From NCBI GenBank assembly GCA_947469815.1, contig CANIRI010000134.1, positions 1-6,844 of the forward strand: DNA of 6,844 bases. Direction: 5' to 3'. The translations under genes and the position numbers were made by a program. This DNA is from Comamonadaceae bacterium (GTDB lineage: Bacteria > Pseudomonadota > Gammaproteobacteria > Burkholderiales > Burkholderiaceae_C). Under the pieces are notes generated by a model, which worked only from the letters and a program-made list of their open reading frames with translations, had not been told where the DNA came from and ran no database searches. Below are positions 1-5,927 of this stretch, piece after piece. Position 1 is the stretch's first letter. Each line of letters opens with the position of its first letter.

Positions 1-1032
1 CTTGAGCAGCGTGAGCAATTGCGGGCGCGGATGCAGACACTGGCCGGGCCAGAGGGCGGCGGCTTTATCTTGCGTACCAACGCCGAGGACGCCAGCGACG
101 CGGAGTTGGCCGACGACATCGGCTATTTACGCAAAGCCTGGGCGCGTATCAAAGCCGCGGGTTTGCGGCTGCCGGCGGCTAGTTTGCTGCACCAGGACCT
201 GAGCCTGATGCAGCGGGTGCTGCGCGATCTGGTGGGTGAGGGCACGCAGGCGATCCGCGTGGATTCGGGTGAGCAGTGCGAGGCACTCAAGGCTTTCGGC
301 TTGGAGTTCATGCCCGCAGCGGCGGCGAAGTTGCAGCGCTACAAGGGCGAGCGGCCGATATTTGATTTGTTTGGCATCGACGAAGACATTGCCCGCGCGC
401 TGGCGCGGCGGGTGGATTTGAAGTCCGGCGGTTACCTGGTGATTGACCAGACCGAAGCACTGACGACGATTGACGTGAACACCGGCGGCTTTGTGGGCGC
501 GCGCAATTTTGACGACACGATTTTCAAGACCAACCTGGAGGCGGCCCACGCAATTGCCCGCCAATTGCGGCTGCGCAATTTGGGCGGCATCGTGATTGCC
601 GACTTCATCGACATGGTGCGCGAAGACCACCGCGCGCAGGTACTGGACGCCTTGCGCCAGCAACTGCAACGTGACCGGGTCAAGACCACATTAGGCGGTT
701 TTTCGCAGCTGGGTTTGGTGGAGATGACGCGCAAGCGCACCCGCGAATCGCTGGCGCATATGCTGTGTGAACCCTGCGCCGAATGCCAGGGCAAAGGCAC
801 CGTGAAAACCGTGCGCACTGTGGCCTACGACATTTTTCGCGAAATCCTGCGCGAGGCACGGCAATTCAATCCGCGCGAGTTCCGCATCGTCGCCTCGCCC
901 AAGGTGATTGAGCTGTTTCTGGATGAGGAGCGCCAGCACCTGGAAGGCCTGAGCAGCTTTATTGGCAAACCGATTTCCCTGCAAAGTGAGGCCGGTGTGG
1001 CGCAGGAAAAGTACGATATTGTGTTGTTGTGA
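1..1032 (+). CDS. rng: Ribonuclease G, 5'-truncated by the window edge
   Basis: Endoribonuclease of the RNase E/G family, which in well-studied bacteria cleaves single-stranded AU-rich RNA and matures the 5' end of 16S rRNA in the cytoplasm. The frame is open from base 1 (visible residues L-E-Q-R-E-Q), so the start and the N-terminal S1 domain lie upstream. About 343 residues are visible, against roughly 490 in E. coli RNase G. The DNase I-like catalytic part is present: the Asp of IDVNTGG (bases 472-474) and the first Asp of IADFIDM (601-603) are 43 residues apart, matching the spacing of the two Mg-binding aspartates in RNase E/G. A cysteine pair in CEPCAECQGKG (775-777 and 784-786) corresponds to the zinc-link. 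It reads CAEC, without the proline seen in the usual CPxC, and an extra Cys lies three residues before it. The C-terminal small domain is complete to the TGA at 1030-1032. No RNase E-type degradosome scaffold follows, which supports RNase G over RNase E. The next gene begins 7 bases later on the same strand, so the two are probably co-transcribed. Confidence 0.95.
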   Translation, partial: LEQREQLRARMQTLAGPEGGGFILRTNAEDASDAELADDIGYLRKAWARIKAAGLRLPAASLLHQDLSLMQRVLRDLVGEGTQAIRVDSGEQCEALKAFGLEFMPAAAAKLQRYKGERPIFDLFGIDEDIARALARRVDLKSGGYLVIDQTEALTTIDVNTGGFVGARNFDDTIFKTNLEAAHAIARQLRLRNLGGIVIADFIDMVREDHRAQVLDALRQQLQRDRVKTTLGGFSQLGLVEMTRKRTRESLAHMLCEPCAECQGKGTVKTVRTVAYDIFREILREARQFNPREFRIVASPKVIELFLDEERQHLEGLSSFIGKPISLQSEAGVAQEKYDIVLL

Positions 1033-1034
1033 GG
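1031..1034 (+). promoter_or_regulatory. Shine-Dalgarno GAGG overlapping the rng stop, deciding the TTG start at 1040
   Basis: GAGG lies partly inside the rng TGA stop codon (1030-1032) and 5 bases before TTG at 1040. This gives the glycosyltransferase a well-spaced ribosome site exactly where RNase G translation ends. The next in-frame ATG (1178) would remove the conserved N-terminal glycine motif, so TTG is the better start. The site suggests translational coupling, which is an inference. Confidence 0.65.
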
Positions 1035-1039
1035 CTGTT

Positions 1040-2191
1040 TTGCAACGACTGCGTATTGCATTTTTGACCAAGAATTTCGATACCAAGGGTGGGGGTGCGG
1101 AACGGTATGCGGTGGCATTGGCGGAGCAACTGTCTGAACGCCACGAGGTCCATGTTTTTTCGCAATCGGTAGGCGCAATGCTTCCTGGCATCAATTACCA
1201 CCCGGTTCGTTGGGCCGTGCGGAGGCCTCGCTGGATCAACCAATTGCTGTTCGCGTACGCGACCTGGCGCATGACGCGCCAAGGTTACGACGTGGTTCAT
1301 TCGCATGAAAATGTGTGGCATGGGCAGGTGCAGACCCTGCATGTCCTGCCGATGCGCCATACCTTGCTCCGAGAGAAGTCGGGTTTGAAGCGGCTGTGGA
1401 AATTGCTCGGCATGGTGAGTAGCCCCAGGCTGCTGGCGCACTTGGGTTTGGAGCGATCCCGTTTTCAAAACGATGGGCGTGTTTATGTGGCCGTTTCTGA
1501 AACCTTGCATGCGATCGTGGCGCAGACATACAAGGGGTCTGAACGCGCAATGCATGTGATTCCGCCCGGTATTACGGAGGTTGCGGGCGCTGCGTCCGCG
1601 CAGGAGCGCCTGGCTTCGCGGGAAGCATTGGGTTTGCCGCTGCAAGGGAGGTGTTTGTTGCTGGTGGGAAATGACCTCCGGAAAAAAGGGCTGGGGTGCG
1701 TGATCCAAGCCCTGGCCCTTTTGTCGGATCCGTCGGACTTTGTTGCGGTGGTCGGGCATGTTGGGCAGCGTGCTGTCTGGGAGGCTATGGCACGGGACTT
1801 GGGTGTGGGATCGCAGTTGCACTTTTTGGGCATGCGGGAAGATGTCGGTGTGGCCTACGTCGCTGCCGATATTTTGGTACACCCCACTTTGGAAGACACC
1901 TATGCCATGGTGGTGCTGGAGGCTATGTCGCACGCGCTGCCGGTGATCGTCAGCCAAGCCGCTTACTGCGGGATTTCTGCTGAATTGACCCACGGTGTGA
2001 ATGCTTTGTTGTTGCAGGATCCGCATGATGCGCACGCCTTGGCGCAGGCGGTGAGCCAACTGCGCGACTCTCCCGATTTGCAAAAGCGACTTTGTGAGCG
2101 CGGTGTTGAATTTGCGGCCCAACGCACCTGGGCTAGTGTGGCGCTACGGCACGAGCGCCTGTATGCCGATTTGCGGGGGATTGCAGCATGA
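1040..2191 (+). CDS. Family 4 glycosyltransferase (GT-B fold, WaaG-like), probable LPS core transferase
   Basis: Retaining glycosyltransferase expected to move a sugar from a nucleotide-sugar donor onto the growing LPS core at the cytoplasmic face of the inner membrane. The product is 383 residues, typical for GT4. The N-terminal acceptor domain opens with a Rossmann strand and a glycine loop (RIAFLTKNF, then KGGGAER with G17-G19), like WaaG. A VHSHEN motif follows. The C-terminal donor domain starts with a VGNDLRKKG strand-loop (G210 to G217) whose Arg214/Lys216 region fits diphosphate binding. It continues to HPTLEDTYAMVVLEAM, the position of the family EX7E motif. Here the first acidic residue in that register is Asp286, paired with Glu294, and Glu285 is one residue early. 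No signal peptide or membrane span is apparent. The TTG start is set by the GAGG at 1031-1034, and the open frame farther upstream only overlaps rng. The stop overlaps the ATG of the deacetylase as ATGA. Donor and acceptor sugars cannot be read from sequence. WaaG-like is a family-level call. Confidence 0.88.
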   Translation: MQRLRIAFLTKNFDTKGGGAERYAVALAEQLSERHEVHVFSQSVGAMLPGINYHPVRWAVRRPRWINQLLFAYATWRMTRQGYDVVHSHENVWHGQVQTLHVLPMRHTLLREKSGLKRLWKLLGMVSSPRLLAHLGLERSRFQNDGRVYVAVSETLHAIVAQTYKGSERAMHVIPPGITEVAGAASAQERLASREALGLPLQGRCLLLVGNDLRKKGLGCVIQALALLSDPSDFVAVVGHVGQRAVWEAMARDLGVGSQLHFLGMREDVGVAYVAADILVHPTLEDTYAMVVLEAMSHALPVIVSQAAYCGISAELTHGVNALLLQDPHDAHALAQAVSQLRDSPDLQKRLCERGVEFAAQRTWASVALRHERLYADLRGIAA

Positions 2192-2937
2192 GCGGTCCGC
2201 GCATTCCGATACTGATGTACCACCAGATTGACGCGGCTCCCCCGAAAGGTACACCGCTGCGTGGCTTGGTGGTGAGCCCTGGTACTTTTTCCCGGCACAT
2301 GCGGCTGTTGCACTTTTTGGGTTACAAAGGTCTTTCGATGAGCGCATTGATGCCTTATTTGAGAGGCGAGAAGTCGGGCAAAGTGTTTGGGATCACCTTC
2401 GACGACGGGTATGAGAACAACTTTCACAGCGCGCTTCCGGTGCTGCGCCGACTCCGATTCAGTGCCACCTGCTATGCCGTGGCGGCGCGCCTCGGGCAGT
2501 CCAACAGCTGGGACATCGAGGAAGGGATCGGGCAGGTTGCATTGATGGATGCAGGGCAGTTGCAGGCCTGGATTGACGCAGGTCAGGAGGTCGGCTCGCA
2601 CACCAGCCACCATGTTGATTTGACGGCGTGCGATCCGCAGAACCTGGAGTCTGAGATTGCAGGGTCTCGCCGCTTGCTGGAGGCGCTTTTGCACCAGCCA
2701 GGCGGTGTGCAGCATTTTTGCTACCCCTATGGCCGATTCGATGCAGCCAGCCTAGACCAGACGATCCAAGCGGCTTATGCAAGCGCTACAACTACCCAGC
2801 GCGGTCGGGTCCCGGTTCCCGTTCAGGATGGAGCATTTACCTTGCCCCGCGTGCTGGTCAGTCGGTCAACCACCTGGGTGCATCTGCTATTGAAGTGCTT
2901 CACGGATTACGAGGACCGTCGGGGCGTTCAGGGTTGA
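2188..2937 (+). CDS. Polysaccharide deacetylase (NodB/CE4 family), probable deacetylase of an LPS core sugar
   Basis: Metal-dependent enzyme of the carbohydrate esterase 4 family, which removes N-acetyl groups from GlcNAc-type sugars. In this context the likely substrate is a GlcNAc in the LPS core or its precursor, which is an inference. The 249 residues contain the three diagnostic motifs. TFDDGY carries the catalytic base Asp72 and metal ligand Asp73. SHTSHH supplies metal ligands His138 and His142. CYPYGRF (Y179-G182) lines the active-site groove. The N-terminus reads PRIPILMYHQI, a common opening for this family. There is no hydrophobic signal sequence, so the protein appears cytoplasmic, whereas many CE4 enzymes act outside the membrane. 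The ATG shares bases with the upstream glycosyltransferase stop (ATGA), and a GGGGGA ribosome site lies at 2175-2180, so the two proteins are probably made together. From memory, Bordetella LPS core clusters also combine glycosyltransferases with a deacetylase of this kind. The 3' end overlaps the convergent ligase gene by 10 bases. Confidence 0.9.
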   Translation: MSGPRIPILMYHQIDAAPPKGTPLRGLVVSPGTFSRHMRLLHFLGYKGLSMSALMPYLRGEKSGKVFGITFDDGYENNFHSALPVLRRLRFSATCYAVAARLGQSNSWDIEEGIGQVALMDAGQLQAWIDAGQEVGSHTSHHVDLTACDPQNLESEIAGSRRLLEALLHQPGGVQHFCYPYGRFDAASLDQTIQAAYASATTTQRGRVPVPVQDGAFTLPRVLVSRSTTWVHLLLKCFTDYEDRRGVQG

Positions 2938-4220
2938 GCGACTGCTGGAGCGTGAGAGGCGCGGTCGTTTTCTGCGCTTTCTCTAGCGTCTGGTTTCAGT
3001 CCCGCTGCCAAGCACAGCGCAAGCGTGACGCACAGGTAATCACCTATCAGTGCGTCATACAGGGCGCAGTTGAACAGGCAGGCAATGATCGTGGCGAGCA
3101 GGGCCGATTGGGTCGCGCGACGTTCCGCAAAGTCCATCCGCAGGCTCAGTCGGAAAATGGAGGCCAGTATCCCTATCAGCAGCACGATTCCGCCCAAGCC
3201 CAGCTCAACGCCCCACAGCAGAAATTCCTGGTGGGGGTTGCCATCGGTCGGATTTTCATTGGGGCGCCCGGCGGCACTTTGAACTGCGTCGTACTGCTGC
3301 CCCCAACTACCGGCACCGGTGCCGGCAAGCGGATGCTCCCGAATGCTCACCAGCGCCGAGCGGTAGGCTTCCAAGCGAAACCCAATGGAGGTGGGTCTGG
3401 TGTCCCCTTGCGCGTAGTCGCGGGCCTCAGCCCAGGATGCGTCGAATCGGTCGTACACCGGCTTTGAAAAAACCAACAGTGCCGCCATGAAAATCACCGG
3501 TGTGCATAAGGCTGCAAGGCGCAGGCGGCTGGGTAATAGCCACATCACCCACAAAGAAACCATCGCTGATCCCACAAGCTGGCCAGTGCGACCGGGCAGC
3601 AAGAAAAATACACATCCCAGAGCAGCTAAACACGCAGGAATCACCCCGAAGCGCTGCCAACCGGTTGCCAAATTGGCACGTCCATGCCACAAAATCGCAG
3701 CGAACACGCTGGCCATGATGGATTGATCGAGATAGCTGGAAAAAACCGCAAACTGGTTACCCTTGTTTCCATCTAGGGCGGTTTGCCAGGGAAGGGATAT
3801 TCCCGCAAATAAGGCCCACGATGAGGCCAGAACAAACAGCTGTCCCAGCACATAGCCCCGCAAGGCCCAATGTGCTTCGTTTTTGGTTTTGATCATGAAA
3901 TAAAGCAGCGGAATGAGCAACAGTGTGCCGTGGTGGTTGATGGACTTCCACATCAAAGCTTCGGGTGCCTGGGTCCACAAACCGCTCGCAAGGATCGCTA
4001 AAAAACCGAGGTAAATCCACGTGTTAACCGGCGGACGTTTGACGCGCCAACCCAAGGGTCGGGGAGTGCAGCCCCAGAAAACGGCGATTCCGGCCAGAAC
4101 CAATAGGGCTTTCGATGCGCTGACGAAGCCCATGGGCAACGACACCGATACCGCCAGTGCCCCAACGGATATTCGACGCAGCACGGCAAGCCACTTGGCT
4201 TCCAAAAAATCCCCGTCCAT
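2928..4220 (-). CDS. waaL: O-antigen ligase family protein (WaaL/Wzy_C domain)
   Basis: Polytopic inner-membrane protein of 430 residues. WaaL ligases transfer undecaprenyl-diphosphate-linked O-antigen to lipid A-core in the periplasm. Hydrophobic segments occur at about residues 16-32, 37-52, 68-82, 98-112, 122-142, 165-180, 192-209, 214-230, 236-252, 333-356, 372-390 and 394-408, roughly twelve. A large hydrophilic loop at about 253-332 sits between the last two groups, the usual architecture. Wzy_C signatures are LPGRTGQ (Arg211), GFRLEAYRSAL (Arg282) followed by EHPLAGTGAGSW, and GNPHQEFLLWG with His330. These match in kind and spacing the arginines and the catalytic histidine described for WaaL. 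The C-terminus is a polar tail of about 20 residues. The ATG overlaps the upstream glycosyltransferase stop by one base (TGATG) with no clear ribosome site of its own, so translational coupling is likely. The fold is shared with O-antigen polymerase Wzy and with protein O-oligosaccharyltransferases. The WaaL call rests on length, the His motif and the core-glycosyltransferase neighbours. Confidence 0.8.
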   Translation of the reverse strand: MDGDFLEAKWLAVLRRISVGALAVSVSLPMGFVSASKALLVLAGIAVFWGCTPRPLGWRVKRPPVNTWIYLGFLAILASGLWTQAPEALMWKSINHHGTLLLIPLLYFMIKTKNEAHWALRGYVLGQLFVLASSWALFAGISLPWQTALDGNKGNQFAVFSSYLDQSIMASVFAAILWHGRANLATGWQRFGVIPACLAALGCVFFLLPGRTGQLVGSAMVSLWVMWLLPSRLRLAALCTPVIFMAALLVFSKPVYDRFDASWAEARDYAQGDTRPTSIGFRLEAYRSALVSIREHPLAGTGAGSWGQQYDAVQSAAGRPNENPTDGNPHQEFLLWGVELGLGGIVLLIGILASIFRLSLRMDFAERRATQSALLATIIACLFNCALYDALIGDYLCVTLALCLAAGLKPDARESAENDRASHAPAVAQP

Positions 4221-5017
4221 CAGGCAGCCGGTGGTGAGTCAGAGGGCGCATCCCATCGCGCGCCTTGCTGGATTTCATAGGCTTTCAGATACCTGTAAAA
4301 AGTCCCCTCAAAATTCCCCAGCGCGATCACAAAGCCAGGCCAGCCATCCAGGAAACCGGCTTTGAAAACATAGTGCTTCACAAATGCCCATACCCCGTGC
4401 ACCAGCGCGCCACCCATGCTGATCTTTTTGTGCGCGATCTTTTGTGCGCCTAGTGTGGAGTAGCGGTTGGCTTTGTGCAGCAATTCGCCCATATCTTTGA
4501 ACGGAAATTGCCAGATGGCGTTGTGAAGCGTGCCCAGCGGGCGGGTGGTGTTCAGCACCCATCCTTCGTGTACCGGTTGCGCGTCATAACGAAGCGCGCC
4601 TTGGCGAAACAGCTGCGGCTGGCGGAAGTTGGGGTACCAACCGGAGTGCCGTATCCAGCGGCCCATAAAAAAGTTGCGCCGCGGCACCCAATAGGCTTGT
4701 GGCGCATCGGCTGCGTCTGGTTGTTGGGTGATCGCGCGAATTTCAGCGGCCACCTCCGGCGTGCAGCGCTCGTCGGCATCCAGGCTGAAGATCCACGGGT
4801 GCGTGCAAGCGTCGAGTGCGTGGTTGCGCAGATCGCCAAAACCGGTGAACGCAACCTGCACCACGCGTGCGCCCAGGCTGGCAGCAATCTCTGCGGTTCC
4901 GTCCGTACTCCAGGAATCCACAACAATCACTTCGTCTGCCCACAGTGCGCTTTCCACTGTGGCACGCACCTTCTCCGCTTCGTTGTAGGCGATGATGTAA
5001 ACCGATACGCGTGACAT
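4220..5017 (-). CDS. Family 2 glycosyltransferase, WaaE/KdtX-like LPS core transferase
   Basis: Inverting GT-A glycosyltransferase of 265 residues. WaaE/KdtX relatives add a beta-1,4-glucose to the first heptose of the LPS core. The exact sugar here is not proven. The N-terminus (VSVYIIAYNEAEKV) and the WADEVIVVDSWSTDGT segment (Asp34, Asp39) form the nucleotide-binding half. SLDADER supplies the metal-binding DxD (Asp80, Asp82). The stretch LGARVVQVAFTGFGDLRNHAL between these motifs is also characteristic of this subfamily. Downstream motifs RRNFFMGRWIRHSGW and PVHEGW (acceptor side) and the C-terminal GFLDGWPGFVIALGNFEGTFYRYLKAYE region fit the WaaE group rather than generic GT2. There is no signal peptide or membrane helix, so it probably acts at the cytoplasmic membrane face. 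It is first in a two-gene minus-strand unit with the ligase. No purine-rich ribosome site precedes the ATG; the upstream bases are mostly CCTACCACCC. The start is kept because the GT-A strand begins immediately after it. Confidence 0.88.
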   Translation of the reverse strand: MSRVSVYIIAYNEAEKVRATVESALWADEVIVVDSWSTDGTAEIAASLGARVVQVAFTGFGDLRNHALDACTHPWIFSLDADERCTPEVAAEIRAITQQPDAADAPQAYWVPRRNFFMGRWIRHSGWYPNFRQPQLFRQGALRYDAQPVHEGWVLNTTRPLGTLHNAIWQFPFKDMGELLHKANRYSTLGAQKIAHKKISMGGALVHGVWAFVKHYVFKAGFLDGWPGFVIALGNFEGTFYRYLKAYEIQQGARWDAPSDSPPAA

Positions 5018-5055
5018 GGGTGGTAGGATGAAAATCCCGGTGAGTCTATTCCAAC
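5018..5055. promoter_or_regulatory. 38-bp divergent intergenic strip between two glycosyltransferase genes
   Basis: This is the only gap between the divergent genes, so promoters for both units should lie here or inside the flanking coding ends. A small inverted repeat, GGAT-GAAA-ATCC, occupies 5026-5037. TAGGAT at 5024-5029 is a four-of-six match to a sigma70 -10 box on the plus strand, but no -35 box sits at the right distance. TAGACT on the minus strand (5044-5049) is an equally weak -10 candidate. GGTGAG at 5039-5044 is a possible but distant (11 bases) ribosome site for the plus-strand gene. An in-frame TGA at 5041-5043 rules out an earlier start for that gene. No convincing promoter can be assigned. 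Confidence 0.35.
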
Positions 5056-5916
5056 ATGTCTGCTAAGCCCTTGATTTCGGTGGTTCTGACCACTTACAAC
5101 CGCAGCGATGCGCTGGCGGTGGTTCTGAGAGCTTTGCAGCGGCAGACCGATACAGACTTCGAGGTGGTCATCGCCGATGACGGCTCCCAGCCCGCACACC
5201 GTACCCGCATCCGGGAGGTGGCGCAGGGGTGTTCTTTTGCGTTGGCGCATGTCTGGCATCCTGATGTGGGCTTTACCGTGGCGCGCGCCCGCAATCTCGG
5301 GGTGGCCCAGAGCCGTGGCAGCTACCTGGTCTTGCTGGATGGTGATTGTGTGCCGGACCTTGATTTCATTGCGCAGCACCGGCGCTTGATGCAAAACGGG
5401 TTTTTGGTGAACGGCAGCCGCTGCCTGTTGTCGAAGCGTTTCACGCAGCATGTGTTGGATGGTGCTGTCGATGTCGTGGGGATGACGTGGGTGTATTGGC
5501 TGCAACAGTGGCGTAAGGGATATGCCAGTAAAATGTCTCCACTACTGCGCGCACCCGATTGGGGCGTTCGGATCGAATCAGATTTTCGTTGGCATGGCAT
5601 AAGAAGTTGCAACATGGGTTTGTGGCGTGCCGACTTTGAGCGGGTGAACGGATTCGATAGCTCGTTTCAAGGCTGGGGCCATGAAGATGCCGATTTGGTC
5701 TTGCGGATGTTTCATGCCGGTATCCGCAGGAAAAATGGTTTTTTTGCGACCGAAGTGTTCCATTTGTGGCACGACGAGGCCAGCCGAAACAGGGCTTCCG
5801 CCAATGAGGGTACGGTGCGACAGCGGATGGACAGCGACATCGTTCGGGCTCCGCTGGGTTTGCAGGAGTGCCGCGCTGAAGAGGATTTTGAAACTGTGAA
5901 TTTTGCGAATTGGTGA
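5056..5916 (+). CDS. Family 2 glycosyltransferase with galactosyltransferase-type C-terminal domain
   Basis: Inverting GT-A glycosyltransferase of 286 residues, probably adding a sugar to the LPS core or an associated surface glycan from the cytoplasmic side. The donor and acceptor are not identifiable. The N-terminal half has ISVVLTTYNR, VVIADDGS (Asp41, Asp42) and LVLLDGDCVP with the metal-binding DxD at Asp95/Asp97. VGFTVARARNLGV is the usual helix before it. The C-terminal half has CNMGLWRADFERVNGFD, FQGWGHEDADL (W207, G208, E210, D211) and VFHLWHDE (His236, His239). This is the NGFDxxFxGWGxED pattern of the GT7 C-terminal domain, found in chondroitin-polymerase-like and other bacterial GT2 enzymes. 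The ATG is the only possible start after the in-frame TGA at 5041-5043. No membrane helix is evident. The gene diverges from the WaaE-like gene and is followed after 11 bases by tolB, so the two may be co-transcribed. Which core position it serves is unknown. Confidence 0.87.
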   Translation: MSAKPLISVVLTTYNRSDALAVVLRALQRQTDTDFEVVIADDGSQPAHRTRIREVAQGCSFALAHVWHPDVGFTVARARNLGVAQSRGSYLVLLDGDCVPDLDFIAQHRRLMQNGFLVNGSRCLLSKRFTQHVLDGAVDVVGMTWVYWLQQWRKGYASKMSPLLRAPDWGVRIESDFRWHGIRSCNMGLWRADFERVNGFDSSFQGWGHEDADLVLRMFHAGIRRKNGFFATEVFHLWHDEASRNRASANEGTVRQRMDSDIVRAPLGLQECRAEEDFETVNFANW

Positions 5917-5927
5917 TTTTGAGATTT

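Noticed and set aside
959..2122. A 387-codon open frame on the minus strand opposite the GT4 gene, apparently gene-sized.
   Set aside because: Its translation is rich in His, Gln and Arg with no recognisable domain or hydrophobic core pattern, and it lies fully antisense to a gene with clear family motifs. Long antisense frames are expected in GC-rich DNA.
2954..2983. Possible terminator hairpin (arms GAGAGGCGC and GCGCTTTCTC) just after the deacetylase stop.
   Set aside because: The stem is broken by an internal loop, the loop is long, and no T tract follows. It also lies within the ligase coding region.
3310..3325. A perfect 16-bp palindrome, CCGGCACCGGTGCCGG.
   Set aside because: It encodes the conserved Gly-Thr-Gly-Ala-Gly of the ligase Wzy_C domain, so glycine codon bias explains it. 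It is a single copy, not a spaced repeat family or a terminator.
2718..3467. A 249-codon plus-strand open frame spanning the deacetylase end and the ligase gene.
   Set aside because: It crosses two well-supported genes in another frame, is low in hydrophobic residues and matches nothing I recognise.
4475..5014. A 179-codon plus-strand open frame opposite the WaaE-like gene.
   Set aside because: It mirrors the coding strand of a well-supported glycosyltransferase and shows no family motif of its own.
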